Source: Citrobacter youngae (lineage in GTDB: Bacteria > Pseudomonadota > Gammaproteobacteria > Enterobacterales > Enterobacteriaceae). From it: DNA of 64,000 bases. Numbering within the stretch: position 1 is the first letter of the stretch; the number at the start of each line of letters is the position of its first letter. The position numbers and the translations under genes are program-made. The notes below the pieces were generated by a model. The model was not told the DNA's origin. It searched no databases and saw only the letters and a list, made by a program, of their open reading frames with translations. Of this stretch, positions 39,448 through 48,649 are shown in pieces. The stretch is taken from positions 248,001 to 312,000 of the forward strand of contig NZ_RPOI01000008.1 in assembly GCF_003818115.1 (NCBI RefSeq). The letters run 5' to 3'.

Positions 39448-39897
39448 TTAAAACGAACGTCTTGCCACCAGCCAGGCACCCACAACCAGCAATATCGCAC
39501 CGCATACCGGACCCACCAGCGCGCGAAGCGGTACACCCTGGCTACGCAGAATATCCAGCACCAGACCGCCAATAAGCTGGCTGGCGACCAGCACCGCGAT
39601 GGTGGTGGCAGCGCCTACGTTTTGGTATCCGCTGATACTGGCAAAAACAAAGAACGATCCCAGTAAACCCGGGATTAATGTCCACCAGCGCACGCTGGAA
39701 ACCAGTTCGCCAAACCCCGCCGCACCTTGTTTAAACCATAGTATGCTGACAAACAAGACGATCCCGACCAGTGAGTTAAGCAACATAGCAATAAGGATTG
39801 TCGAGGACGTCTGGGTAATGCGTACCATCAAAGTGTTTTGCACCACCAGACCAATACCTGCGGCAATCAGAAAGGAGAGGGTCAGCGTCTGGTTCAT
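39448..39897 (-). CDS. ydcZ: YdcZ, DMT-type inner-membrane protein (DUF606)
   Basis: 149 residues, exact E. coli length from the ATG at 39897 (MNQTLTLSFLIAAGIG). Five hydrophobic helices, a half-size member of the DUF606/DMT transporter group. Function unknown. The start overlaps the stop of mnaT (ATGA), so the two are translationally coupled. Confidence 0.93.
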   Translation of the reverse strand: MNQTLTLSFLIAAGIGLVVQNTLMVRITQTSSTILIAMLLNSLVGIVLFVSILWFKQGAAGFGELVSSVRWWTLIPGLLGSFFVFASISGYQNVGAATTIAVLVASQLIGGLVLDILRSQGVPLRALVGPVCGAILLVVGAWLVARRSF

Positions 39898-40412
39898 CCA
39901 CGCGCATCCGGTTCGCTGCGGTCGTCTAACTGTAGCTGCATAAAAGTCAGATCCAGCCAACGACCAAATTTAGTCCCGACCTGGGGCATCTGCGCGGTAA
40001 TATTGAAACCCAGCGTGCTATGCAGGTGGAGCGATGCCTGATTGTGCGACTCAATTCCTGCCACCATGACATGCTTGCCACACGCGCGCGCTTCTTCAAT
40101 GAGTCTGCTGAGCAGCCTGCGCCCCAGTCCTTTTCCCTGATGTTCCGGGTGCACGTACACTGAATGTTCGACGGTATGACGGAAACCGTCAAAGTTGCGC
40201 CAGTCGCCAAAAGAGGCGTACCCCGTGACGACGCCATTCTCTTCACTTACCAGTACCGGATACCCCATCAGTTGGCGAGCTTCATACCAGGAGATGCGGT
40301 TTTCGGCATCGACCGTTTGATCGTTCCAGATAGCGGCCGTATGCAGTACGGCGTGATTGTAGATTTCTGCGATGGCGGCGCAGTCGTCTTTGCTGGCAAA
40401 TCGAATTGACAT
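39894..40412 (-). CDS. mnaT: MnaT, L-amino-acid N-acyltransferase (methionine/sulfone)
   Basis: GNAT enzyme of 172 residues, same as E. coli YncA/MnaT, which acetylates methionine analogues such as methionine sulfoximine and sulfone. Conserved pieces are IYNHAVLHTAAIWNDQTVD, the acetyl-CoA loop VHPEHQGKGLGRRLLSRLI, and ESHNQASLHLHSTLGF. GAGGTT precedes the ATG. Operon mnaT-ydcZ, divergent from an XRE/cupin gene that may control it. Confidence 0.95.
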   Translation of the reverse strand: MSIRFASKDDCAAIAEIYNHAVLHTAAIWNDQTVDAENRISWYEARQLMGYPVLVSEENGVVTGYASFGDWRNFDGFRHTVEHSVYVHPEHQGKGLGRRLLSRLIEEARACGKHVMVAGIESHNQASLHLHSTLGFNITAQMPQVGTKFGRWLDLTFMQLQLDDRSEPDARG

Positions 40413-40413
40413 G

Positions 40414-40441
40414 TTGAACCTCAGGGGTTGTTCACTATAGT
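40414..40441 (+). promoter_or_regulatory. Promoter of the XRE/cupin gene
   Basis: TTGAAC at 40414-40419 and TATAGT at 40436-40441 are separated by 16 bases. Transcription would begin about 40448, practically at the ATG at 40450, so the message would be nearly leaderless; no Shine-Dalgarno is seen. Confidence 0.5.
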
Positions 40442-40460
40442 ATTACAATATGAATACTAT
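40437..40460. promoter_or_regulatory. Palindromic operator over the XRE gene start
   Basis: Perfect inverted repeat ATAGTATT-8-AATACTAT covering the -10 box and the start codon of the XRE/cupin gene, and 25 bases upstream of mnaT. A typical site for autorepression and for control of the divergent operon (inference). Confidence 0.6.
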
Positions 40461-41025
40461 TGAAGACAGCATAAATCAACGGATCAGTGCAAGAATTCGC
40501 ATTGAGCGGGAATCTCGCGGCTGGTCGCTGACGGAACTTGCCGAACGAGCAGGGGTCTCGCGGGCGATGATCCATAAAATAGAACGTGGAGAGAGCAGTC
40601 CAACGGCGACGCTACTGGGACGGCTTTCCGGTGCGTTTGGTATCAGCATGTCGACGCTGATTGCCCGAGCCGAAATGCAGGAGGGTAAACTGCTGCGTTT
40701 CGCCGACCAGCCGGTCTGGCACGATCCGCAAAGCCACTATTTGCGCCGCCACGTATCTCCGCGCAGCGATCTGCCTATCGATCTGGTGCAAATCGAATTA
40801 CCGGCCGGCAGTGATATCCCGATGCCCGCCTCTTCCTACGTGCAGGCCCGACAGCTTCTCTGGTTGCAGCAGGGCGAATTGGTGTTTGTGGAAGGTGATA
40901 CACGCCATGAAATGAAAGCCGGGGACTGCCTGGAGCTGGGGCCGCCAAATGACTGTCGGTTTATCAATGAAACCGCGCAGTCCTGCGTTTATCTGGTTGT
41001 GCGGTTAAACCACGCTGGCAATTAA
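40450..41025 (+). CDS. XRE-family regulator with cupin sensor domain
   Basis: 191 residues. N-terminal XRE helix-turn-helix (GWSLTELAERAGVSRAMIHK, then IERGESSPTATLLGRLSGAFG) and a C-terminal cupin (LLWLQQGELVFVEGDTRHEM, AGDCLELGPPNDCRF). Same architecture as SutR but a different protein. It is divergent from mnaT-ydcZ and has a palindrome across its start. Sensor ligand unknown; acylated or modified amino acids would fit the neighbour (inference). Confidence 0.88.
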   Translation: MNTIEDSINQRISARIRIERESRGWSLTELAERAGVSRAMIHKIERGESSPTATLLGRLSGAFGISMSTLIARAEMQEGKLLRFADQPVWHDPQSHYLRRHVSPRSDLPIDLVQIELPAGSDIPMPASSYVQARQLLWLQQGELVFVEGDTRHEMKAGDCLELGPPNDCRFINETAQSCVYLVVRLNHAGN

Positions 41026-41094
41026 TGTGAAAGCATCACAGAGATAGCGCGTCTACTATTGATGGATTCATGCCAAAAGCTGAGGAGAACATCA

Positions 41095-42129
41095 ATGGGT
41101 CAACAAATGCAACGCAATCGTCGCTGGGTTCTGGCGTCACGCCCGCATGGCGCACCGGTGCCTGGTAACTTCCGTCTGGAAGAAGAGGCCATCACCCCCC
41201 CCGGTGACGGAGAGGTGTTACTGCGTAACGTCTACCTCTCACTCGATCCCTATATGCGTGGGCGTATGAGCGACGAACCGTCTTATTCGCCCCCGGTTGA
41301 GATTGGCGCAGTGATGGTGGGCGGCACGGTCAGTCGGGTCGAGACATCGAATCATTCGGATTTTAAACCCGGTGAATGGGTGTTGAGCTATAGCGGCTGG
41401 CAGGACTTCGCCATCTCAAAGGGTTCTGATTTGGTAAAGTTAGGCGATCATCCTGAGCATCCTTCCTGGGCGCTTGGTCTGCTGGGTATGCCGGGCTTTA
41501 CGGCATATATGGGGCTGCTGGATATTGGCCAGCCCAAAGCCGGTGAGACACTGGTTGTTGCTGCGGCAACCGGACCTGTTGGCGCAACCGTGGGCCAGAT
41601 CGGTAAACTGAAGGGCTGTCGGGTCGTTGGGGTAGCTGGTGGGGCAGAGAAATGTCGCCATGCTACTGACGTGTTGGGCTTTGATATTTGCCTCGATCAT
41701 CATGCCCCCGATTTCGCACTCCAACTGGCACAAGCCTGTCCGCAGGGTATCGATATCTATTATGAAAACGTCGGCGGTAAAGTTTTTGATGCCGTTTTGC
41801 CGTTACTCAACACCTCCGCGCGTATTCCGCTGTGTGGTCTGGTGAGTGGTTATAACGCCACATCACTGCCGACGGGCCCAGACCGTTTACCGCTGCTTAT
41901 GGCCACGTTACTGAAAAAACGTATTCGCTTGCAGGGCTTTATCATTGGTCAGGATTATGGTCACCGCATTCATGAATTTCAGCGAGAAATGGGGCGCTGG
42001 GTCCAGGAAGGCAAGATCCACTATCGCGAGCAGGTCACTGAGGGGCTGGAAAATGCACCGGAGACCTTTATCGGTCTGCTGACCGGTAAAAACTTTGGCA
42101 AGGTCGTAATTCGGCTTGCTGAAGAGTGA
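41095..42129 (+). CDS. curA: CurA, NADPH-dependent curcumin/dihydrocurcumin reductase
   Basis: Medium-chain reductase of 344 residues (E. coli 345), from MGQQMQRNRRWVLASRPHG. The ATG at 41095 has TGAGGAG upstream. Rossmann motif AAATGPVGATVGQIGKLKGC with nucleotide-binding residues in GGAEKCRHATDVLG; no zinc-binding cysteines. It reduces the enone double bonds of curcumin in E. coli; the natural substrate is probably other alkenones. The regulator gene mcbR, next to it in K-12, is missing here. Confidence 0.95.
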   Translation: MGQQMQRNRRWVLASRPHGAPVPGNFRLEEEAITPPGDGEVLLRNVYLSLDPYMRGRMSDEPSYSPPVEIGAVMVGGTVSRVETSNHSDFKPGEWVLSYSGWQDFAISKGSDLVKLGDHPEHPSWALGLLGMPGFTAYMGLLDIGQPKAGETLVVAAATGPVGATVGQIGKLKGCRVVGVAGGAEKCRHATDVLGFDICLDHHAPDFALQLAQACPQGIDIYYENVGGKVFDAVLPLLNTSARIPLCGLVSGYNATSLPTGPDRLPLLMATLLKKRIRLQGFIIGQDYGHRIHEFQREMGRWVQEGKIHYREQVTEGLENAPETFIGLLTGKNFGKVVIRLAEE

Positions 42130-42154
42130 TACGGAGGGGTTAAAGACGGTAACA

Positions 42155-42183
42155 GCCGGATGGCGTCAACGCCGCCATCCGGC
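42155..42183. repeat. REP palindrome after curA
   Basis: GCCGGATGGCG-TCAACGC-CGCCATCCGGC, a single perfect REP unit 25 bases beyond the curA stop. Confidence 0.85.
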
Positions 42184-42293
42184 AAGAGTTGTAGAGCCAA
42201 TCTGTCTGAATATTGATTTCGCCGCAAGCGAGTATTCATGGAGAAAATAAGCAGGTTTTCACCGAATGTGAATAAACACTCCACTTTGCGATA

Positions 42294-42312
42294 AATAATG
42301 ATTACTATTCTC
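42294..42312. promoter_or_regulatory. Fur box upstream of yncE
   Basis: AATAATGATTACTATTCTC matches the 19-base Fur consensus at 14 positions by eye. It lies about 80 bases upstream of yncE. yncE is an iron-repressed gene in E. coli, which supports it. Confidence 0.65.
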
Positions 42313-42393
42313 ATTCTTAAAAGGCAAAACCATGATTTTGCTCATTGAAGCTATGTGAAGCAGTAACAACTGAATTTATCAAAGGGAGTCGTC

Positions 42394-43455
42394 ATGTCTT
42401 TACGTCATCTGTTTTCACCGCGCCTGCGTGGTTCTTTACTGTTAGGTTCACTGCTGGTTGCATCATCATTTAGCACGCAGGCTGCGGAAGAACTGCTGCG
42501 CAAAGGCGTAGGTAAAGGCGCCTACGAAATGGCGTACAGCCAGCAGGAAAACGCACTGTGGCTGGCCACCTCGCAGAGCCGTAAGCTGGATAAAGGTGGG
42601 ATAGTTTACCGTCTTGATCCGGTGACGCTTGAAGTGACTCAGGTTATTCATAACGATCTCAAACCGTTTGGCGCAACCATCAATAACGCGACGCAAACGC
42701 TGTGGTTTGGTAATACCGTGAATAGCGCGGTGACGGCGATTGATGCGAAAACCGGTGAGGTGAAAGGACGTCTGGTACTGGATGCGCGTAAACGTTCTGA
42801 AGATGTCCGTCCGCTGCAGCCTCGTGAACTGGTCGCCGATGACGCCACCAACAAGGTATACATCAGCGGAATAGGTAAGGAGAGCGTGATTTGGGTCGTG
42901 GACGGTGAGACTGTCAAACTTCAGGACACGATTCAAAATACCGGTAAAATGAGCACTGCACTGGCCGTCGACAGCAAGGCTAAACGCCTGTATACCGCCA
43001 ATGCCGATGGCGAATTCATTACCATCGATACCGCCACCAACAAAATTCTCAGCCGCAAAAAACTGCTGGACGATGGCAAAGAGCACTTCTTCATTAACCT
43101 GAGCCTGGATACGGCAGGTCATCGTGCGTTTGTCACTGACTCTAAAGCAGCGGAAGTGCTGGTTATCGATACCCGTAACGGCAACGTGCTGGCAAAAGTT
43201 GCCGCGCCGGAATCCCTGGCCGTACTGTTCAACCCGGTGCGTAACGAAGCTTACGTGACCCACCGTCAGGCCGGTAAAGTCAGCGTGATCGACGCGAAAA
43301 GCTATAAAGTGGTTAAAACCTTCGATACCCCGACGTTCCCAAACAGCCTGGCGCTCTCCGCCGATGGTAAAACCCTGTACGTTAGCGTGAAACAGAAATC
43401 CACACGCGAGCAGGAAGCGACTCAACCGGACGATGTTATTCGTATCGCCCTGTAA
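42394..43455 (+). CDS. yncE: YncE, periplasmic seven-bladed beta-propeller
   Basis: 353 residues, same as E. coli YncE. Sec signal peptide (GSLLLGSLLVASSFSTQA then AEELLRKG). The mature chain consists of YVTN-type propeller repeats (NATQTLWFGNTVNSAVTAID; KRLYTANADGEFITIDTAT; RNEAYVTHRQAGKVSVID; SADGKTLYVSVKQ). It is iron-regulated and reported to bind DNA in E. coli; role unknown. AAGGGAG upstream. In K-12 it is divergent from the TonB receptor gene yncD, which is absent here. Confidence 0.95.
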   Translation: MSLRHLFSPRLRGSLLLGSLLVASSFSTQAAEELLRKGVGKGAYEMAYSQQENALWLATSQSRKLDKGGIVYRLDPVTLEVTQVIHNDLKPFGATINNATQTLWFGNTVNSAVTAIDAKTGEVKGRLVLDARKRSEDVRPLQPRELVADDATNKVYISGIGKESVIWVVDGETVKLQDTIQNTGKMSTALAVDSKAKRLYTANADGEFITIDTATNKILSRKKLLDDGKEHFFINLSLDTAGHRAFVTDSKAAEVLVIDTRNGNVLAKVAAPESLAVLFNPVRNEAYVTHRQAGKVSVIDAKSYKVVKTFDTPTFPNSLALSADGKTLYVSVKQKSTREQEATQPDDVIRIAL

Positions 43456-43461
43456 TTATTC

Positions 43462-43479
43462 GGAGGGGGCAACCCCTCC
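43462..43479 (+). terminator. Terminator hairpin after yncE
   Basis: Seven-pair GC-rich stem GGAGGGG / CCCCTCC with loop GCAA, seven bases after the yncE stop, then TGTCATTTCTC. Confidence 0.6.
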
Positions 43480-43591
43480 TGTCATTTCTCTATACTCCAC
43501 GATACGCCTCGTTACACCCCATCGGTAGCCTGACAAACTTCAGAGACTTACACTACGCCCTCAACGGCTAACTGAATAACACGGGAATACC

Positions 43592-43813
43592 ATGAAAAAG
43601 CCATTAATCTGTCTTTGTGCGGGCGTAATGCTGTTTACGCTGGCAGGGTGCACCACCGATTACGTCATGACGACGAAAAGCGGACAAACGATTACCACCC
43701 GGGGCAAACCAAAACTGGATAAAGATACGGGAATGACCAGCTATACCGATCAGGACGGGAATGCGCGGGAAATTAACAGCAATGATGTTGCTCAGCTAAT
43801 TGAAGCAAACTAA
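43592..43813 (+). CDS. Small YgdI/YgdR-like lipoprotein (DUF903)
   Basis: 73 residues. The lipoprotein signal ends LFTLAGC with Cys20 as modified residue and Thr at +2. The mature domain (DYVMTTKSGQTITTRGKPKL, TGMTSYTDQDGNAREINSND) is the SH3-like DUF903 fold shared with YgdI and YgdR. Single gene between yncE and ansP. Function unknown. Confidence 0.85.
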   Translation: MKKPLICLCAGVMLFTLAGCTTDYVMTTKSGQTITTRGKPKLDKDTGMTSYTDQDGNAREINSNDVAQLIEAN

Positions 43814-43825
43814 GTCGCTCAAACG

Positions 43826-43849
43826 GGTAGGCCAGAAATCTGACCTACC
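43826..43849. terminator. Bidirectional hairpin between lipoprotein gene and ansP
   Basis: Stem GGTAGGCCAG / CTGACCTACC around AAAT, fully paired on the minus strand with one G-U. It lies 8 bases beyond the end of ansP, between convergent genes. Confidence 0.6.
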
Positions 43850-43857
43850 TTAAAGCG

Positions 43858-45300
43858 TTATGGCGCGGTACGGTGGATTTCCGCGACGCGTTTACGTACA
43901 CCAAACCAGCCAACGACCAGCAGAATGGCAATCAGCGGTAATGAGGCGATAGTGTAGGTCCCGTTCGGATAGTCAAACGCCATCAGCACCAGCACAGCCA
44001 GTAAAAACAACAGTGTTAACCAGGACGTAAACGGCGCACCGGGCAGTTTGAAGTGAACGTCTGTCGCTTTACCATCTTTAATGGCCCGACGCAGACGCAT
44101 CTGGCACACCATAATGAATGCCCACGATGCAATGATGCCCAGCGAGGCAAAGTTAAGCACGATCTCGAATACCTGCGAAGGCACCAGATAGTTGAGGAAA
44201 ACCCCGACGACGTACACGACAAGCGTGGCAAGTATGCCAGCATAAGGTACGTGTTGACGGCTCATTTTGGCCATAAATTTGGGCGCGGAACCGCCCATCG
44301 ACATTGAGCGCAAAATACGACCAGTGCAATACAAACCCGAGTTGAGGCTGGAAAGCGCAGCGGTAAGCACCACGATATTCATAATACTGCCAATATAGGG
44401 AACGCCGAGTTTGGAAAAGAAGGTAACAAACGGGCTTTGACCTGCCTGATAGGCATTCCACGGCAGCAGCATGACCAGTAACACCACTGACCCCACATAG
44501 AACAGGCCAATTCGCCAGATAACGCTGTTAATCGCTTTTGGCACCATCGTTTGCGGATCTTTGCACTCACCCGCCGCAGTGCCTACCAGTTCAATGGAAG
44601 CAAATGCAAAGACGACGCCCTGTACCAGTACCAGCGCTGGCAGCAGGCCATGCGGGAAAAAACCACCGTTGTCGGTGATCAGATGAAAACCCGTGGCGTT
44701 ACCATCGAGCGGTTTTCCCGTGCCTAAAAAGACAGTCCCGACGACCAGGAAGATAACGATAGCCAGCACTTTGACCAGTGCAAACCAGAACTCCATCTCC
44801 GCAAACCACTTTACGCCGATCATGTTCATGGTGCCGACAATGGCCAATGCGCCGAGGGCAAATACCCATTGCGGTACGTCACCAAATGCGCCCCAGTAGT
44901 GCATATACAAGGCCACGGCCGTGATATCCACGATTCCGGTCATCGCCCAGTTGATGAAGTACATCCAGCCAGCCACATAGGCCGCTTTCTCACCTAAAAA
45001 TTCGCGGGCATAAGAGACAAAGCTGCCGCTGGAAGGGCGGTGTAAAACCAGTTCACCGAGTGCCCGCAGAATGAAGAATGAAAAAATACCGCAGACCAGA
45101 TAGACCAGTGCTAAAGCGGGGCCGGCCATTTGCAAACGTGCGCCAGCCCCTAAAAATAACCCGGTACCAATAGCACCGCCAATGGCGATCATTTGTACCT
45201 GCCGGTTACCCATCGCTTTGTGATACCCCTCTTCGTGAGCATTCAACCAGCGTCGTTTCGCCGCGTGTTGTTCCGCGGCTTGCGTGTTGTGTGTGTTCAT
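43858..45300 (-). CDS. ansP: L-asparagine permease AnsP
   Basis: Amino-acid permease (APC superfamily), 480 residues (E. coli 499), about twelve helices. The helix-1 motif is IAIGGAIGTGLFLGAGARL. Further family segments are RPSSGSFVSYAREFLGEKAA and FASIELVGTAAGECKDPQ. It imports L-asparagine by proton symport. The start at 45300 has AGGAAAC seven bases upstream. Confidence 0.93.
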   Translation of the reverse strand: MNTHNTQAAEQHAAKRRWLNAHEEGYHKAMGNRQVQMIAIGGAIGTGLFLGAGARLQMAGPALALVYLVCGIFSFFILRALGELVLHRPSSGSFVSYAREFLGEKAAYVAGWMYFINWAMTGIVDITAVALYMHYWGAFGDVPQWVFALGALAIVGTMNMIGVKWFAEMEFWFALVKVLAIVIFLVVGTVFLGTGKPLDGNATGFHLITDNGGFFPHGLLPALVLVQGVVFAFASIELVGTAAGECKDPQTMVPKAINSVIWRIGLFYVGSVVLLVMLLPWNAYQAGQSPFVTFFSKLGVPYIGSIMNIVVLTAALSSLNSGLYCTGRILRSMSMGGSAPKFMAKMSRQHVPYAGILATLVVYVVGVFLNYLVPSQVFEIVLNFASLGIIASWAFIMVCQMRLRRAIKDGKATDVHFKLPGAPFTSWLTLLFLLAVLVLMAFDYPNGTYTIASLPLIAILLVVGWFGVRKRVAEIHRTAP

Positions 45301-45577
45301 TACGTTTCCTGTTAACCTGACTAATTTACAAAATCCTTTTTGCCGCAGCAGTTGCGGCGAAAACAGCGTTACCCTTCATTGTGTTACCGCGGGAAACTGT
45401 CGGCCGAGCATCCTACATTCAATTGAGAAGTGACGCAAAGTCTGGACACGGGGAAATGGGGTTTTTCTGTGGCCTGAATCGACGGGATGTGGACTCGATT
45501 CAGTAAAAACAGAGGCGGTGGGAAAATGCGAAGGAATGCGCTCATCCTGATCGTCAGCAGAATGAGCGCTGTTTGCC

Positions 45578-47149
45578 TTATACCGACACGCCAAAGACCT
45601 GCACGGCCTGCTGCAATCGCGATGAGCGCTGCGTTAAATCGGCAGTTGCGTCAGTGACACGCTCCACCATCTCGGCATTATTGTGCGTCATGGTACCAAC
45701 ACGCGAAATGGAATCATTAATCAGATCCAACGCCTGGGTTTGCTCCCGCGTTGCCAGACTAATGTCTTTAATCATCATCGACATCTGTAACACATCGCTG
45801 ATCATTCCGGTGAGATGCGTTTCTGTTTGTTCAACCATTTTTACGCCGGTATTGACGTTAGCGACGTTCTTCTCGATAAGCTGTTTAATCTCTTTTGCCG
45901 CTGATGCAGAGTGTTGCGCAAGATTGCGCACCTCCGCGGCCACGACGGCAAAACCGCGCCCGGATTCTCCGGCACGCGCCGCCTCAACGGCCGCGTTGAG
46001 CGCCAGAATATTAGTCTGGAAGGCAATGCTATCAATTACGCCAATGATATCGACAATCTGACCATTATCACGAGAGATCGCCTGCATCATGGCGATAGTT
46101 TGTTTCATAATATCGCCGCCTTCAGCGGCATTGGTGCTGGTTTGGTCGGCCATCGTCATGGTATGTGCCGCCGTTTCTGCAGTTTGCTGCACTGCACTAC
46201 CAATTTCTTCAATGGCGGCAGCGGTTTGCTGAAGGTCTGCGGATGTTTCTTCAGAACGTGTATGCAGTGCGATACCTTCTTTAGAGACACGTTGGCTGAT
46301 GGCCTGAATTCCGGATATTTGCGTACTAACGTCATCAACCAGTGAATTTAGATTAAGTCCGGATTGATTAACCAGTCGCATTAACATGCCGATTTCATCT
46401 ACGCGATTTAAATGGCAGTTATCGGGTTTTCGTCCGGATACGACTTTCTTCATTTGAGTCAATAGTGTATTAACTGGCTGACAAATTTGGCACTTAAGGT
46501 AAATGGCAAATAACAGAAATAACGCCAGTAAACCGCCGGATTGAATAAAATGATTTACGGGGGCGAAAATTAATAACAAAGAGAGCAGGGCAACGACTCC
46601 CAAAGCATAATTGACGCGTTGACTAATGCTCAACCATTTAAACATCGAAGTCCATGCCAATATGCCACGGCGAATGATAATACCCTTAAAAAGACGGAAC
46701 CCGCTAAGTTGTTGATTATTTATTTTTTCATACAACTGCTCACTCTGAGATATTTCGTCTCGCGAAGGAACAGTACGCACTGAGATGTAACCCGTTAACT
46801 TTTCATTGTGCCAAACGGGCGTGACGTTGGCACGTACCCAGTAGTGGTCACCGTTTTGACGCCGGTTTTTCACCATTCCCGTCCAGCTGTCACCTTGCTG
46901 CAACGTGTACCACATGTCAGCAAACACGGCTGGCGGCATATCCGGATGGCGAATAATATTATGCGGTTCACCCATTAATTGACTTTCGTTAAAACCACTG
47001 GCATCGATAAACGCGGAGTTTGCATAGGTAATATGACTCTCTTTATCTGTCGTCGATAGCAGCGTCGCTTTACCGTTAAGTGTGTGCTCAATTTGTGTAA
47101 CGGGCATGTTACTTTTCATAAAGGCCCCATGATGGTATGTATAATTCAT
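45578..47149 (-). CDS. PAS-containing methyl-accepting chemotaxis protein (Aer/McpB-like)
   Basis: 523 residues. An N-terminal PAS domain at about 30-130 ([38 protein letters not shown]) is the Aer-like FAD/PAS type. Two membrane segments at about 185-225 ([29 protein letters not shown]) lack a periplasmic ligand domain between them. A HAMP-like linker and a signalling domain with hairpin tip [20 protein letters not shown] follow. No C-terminal NWETF pentapeptide. Probable sensor of redox or energy state for aerotaxis. The ATG at 47149 has GGGGAT eight bases upstream. Confidence 0.9.
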   Translation of the reverse strand: MNYTYHHGAFMKSNMPVTQIEHTLNGKATLLSTTDKESHITYANSAFIDASGFNESQLMGEPHNIIRHPDMPPAVFADMWYTLQQGDSWTGMVKNRRQNGDHYWVRANVTPVWHNEKLTGYISVRTVPSRDEISQSEQLYEKINNQQLSGFRLFKGIIIRRGILAWTSMFKWLSISQRVNYALGVVALLSLLLIFAPVNHFIQSGGLLALFLLFAIYLKCQICQPVNTLLTQMKKVVSGRKPDNCHLNRVDEIGMLMRLVNQSGLNLNSLVDDVSTQISGIQAISQRVSKEGIALHTRSEETSADLQQTAAAIEEIGSAVQQTAETAAHTMTMADQTSTNAAEGGDIMKQTIAMMQAISRDNGQIVDIIGVIDSIAFQTNILALNAAVEAARAGESGRGFAVVAAEVRNLAQHSASAAKEIKQLIEKNVANVNTGVKMVEQTETHLTGMISDVLQMSMMIKDISLATREQTQALDLINDSISRVGTMTHNNAEMVERVTDATADLTQRSSRLQQAVQVFGVSV

Positions 47150-47650
47150 ACAAAGATCCCCGTAATAATGCCAGGGGATATTAAAAAGCTGTTTTAAACC
47201 ATTTTAATAAGAAACGCTGCATTCTCTACTAATCATCAGTTCTGTGAAAGTATTTAAAATAAAAAAATTAATGCGTGGAACCTATGTCTCTTTCATAAAA
47301 ATGAAACAATCAATACAAGCGCATAACACAGACAGGTGTTTAGTCTGACTTAAATTAAATTCATTACTGAACGCATGCGTAAAAATAAATCAAACGGAAA
47401 AGGATGTTGCCGTCTTTCCAGTATCAATAAAAAACCTATTATATTTTGTAGTAGGCAAATACAAGCCATTTTTTCTGCAGAGTGCCGCGTCCAAAACCGG
47501 AAGTTTGGTTCCTGTTGGTATGAACGTTATCCCTGATCGCTGCGGGGCTGGTTATCTGTTTTTTAGCTGAGCAAATGTGAATTAAATGTTTCTATATGGT
47601 TATTTTATAATTTAATAATACTGACATGTTAACAAATATAGGCCTGCAAC
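47150..47650. promoter_or_regulatory. 500-bp divergent promoter region
   Basis: No gene seen on either strand. The region is AT-rich and separates the chemoreceptor from the cysteine-salvage operon. TATAAT at 47606-47611 with TTAAAT at 47582-47587 (18-base spacer) is the best promoter candidate for the operon, about 40 bases before its first ATG. A long AT-rich tract (47340-47460) could hold CysB-type sites, but no site can be assigned by eye. Confidence 0.4.
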
Positions 47651-48649
47651 ATGTCATACCGCCTGAGTATTCTGGATAAAAGCCCCATCGGAGAAGGTGA
47701 AACTGCCGCAACCGCACTGACCCGTACACTGCGCCTGGCACAACGCGCAGAAGAGTGGGGATATCACCGTTTTTGGATAGCTGAACATCATAATACGCCG
47801 CAGCTTGCCAGCCCATCACCGGAGCTGGTGATCGCCTGGATACTGGGACAAACCCAGCGCATTCGCGTGGGTTCCGGTGGCGTCATGCTGCAACACTATA
47901 GCCCCTACAAAGTTGCGGAAAACTTTAATCTTCTGGCCTCACTGGCGCCGGGACGTGTCGATCTTGGGATTGGAAAAGCGCCAGGCGGCTTACCGCTGTC
48001 AACGCAGGCACTGCAGTTGGGTCTTCATCAGGAAGAAAAAGGCAGTTTTGCCGACCAGCTTGCTCAACTGAACGCCTGGCTGGCACTGACCGGGACAGAA
48101 AGCGGGCAGACAGTATTCCCGACACCGCTCCCGCCTGCGCCGCCGCAAAGATTTGTGCTTGGCGCGAGCGTAGAAAGTGCACGCCTGGCGGCAGAGTCTG
48201 ACTGGAACTTTATTTTCGCGGCGCACCTGAACGGCGATAAAGCGTTACTGCATGAGGTGCTCAGCTTCTGGCAGGCCAACAGTTCACGTCCAACGATTGT
48301 CGCCGTACAGGTTATTGTGGCTGACAGCAGTGATATGGCTGCGCAACTGGCGGAAGATGTACAAATCTGGGGCGTCGAGTTGGAGGATGGGCAACGTGTC
48401 ACCGTCGCCAGCGAAGAGCAGGCGCTGGCTTTCGCCGCGCAGGCGGGCAGCGCACCGAGAACAATCGCCCGGCGTGAGCAGGCGTTACTGCACGGGAGTG
48501 CCCAGGAGGTGGTGGCAACACTGCGCTCATTGCAGGTGCAATACGGTATTGATGAATTCATTATCGATACGCCGGTGGCCGAAGGTCAGGCGCGCCTGAC
48601 ATCGTTACGCCTGCTGGCGCAAGCCCATAGCACGATGGAGGTTGTCTGA
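47651..48649 (+). CDS. Luciferase-like flavin monooxygenase (CmoJ/YtmO-like)
   Basis: 332 residues, bacterial-luciferase (LLM) fold of the MsnO8 group. Motifs are LSILDKSPIGEGETAATALT, EEWGYHRFWIAEHHNTPQLA, and the flavin-site GRVDLGIGKAPGG. Length and opening resemble B. subtilis YtmO/CmoJ, which acts on N-acetyl-S-alkylcysteine intermediates. Uses FMNH2 supplied by a separate reductase; none is encoded in the operon. First gene of the seven-gene operon, coupled to the next by TGATG. Confidence 0.85.
   Translation: MSYRLSILDKSPIGEGETAATALTRTLRLAQRAEEWGYHRFWIAEHHNTPQLASPSPELVIAWILGQTQRIRVGSGGVMLQHYSPYKVAENFNLLASLAPGRVDLGIGKAPGGLPLSTQALQLGLHQEEKGSFADQLAQLNAWLALTGTESGQTVFPTPLPPAPPQRFVLGASVESARLAAESDWNFIFAAHLNGDKALLHEVLSFWQANSSRPTIVAVQVIVADSSDMAAQLAEDVQIWGVELEDGQRVTVASEEQALAFAAQAGSAPRTIARREQALLHGSAQEVVATLRSLQVQYGIDEFIIDTPVAEGQARLTSLRLLAQAHSTMEVV

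Noticed and set aside
42466..43425. 319-codon open frame on the minus strand opposite yncE
   Set aside because: It is the antisense shadow of yncE, which has a signal peptide, propeller repeats, a ribosome-binding site and a known homologue. The antisense product has no recognisable domain.
45538..45569. Inverted repeat GCGCTCAT / ATGAGCGC after the chemoreceptor gene as a terminator
   Set aside because: Sixteen-base loop and no U-tract on the minus strand; too weak to call.
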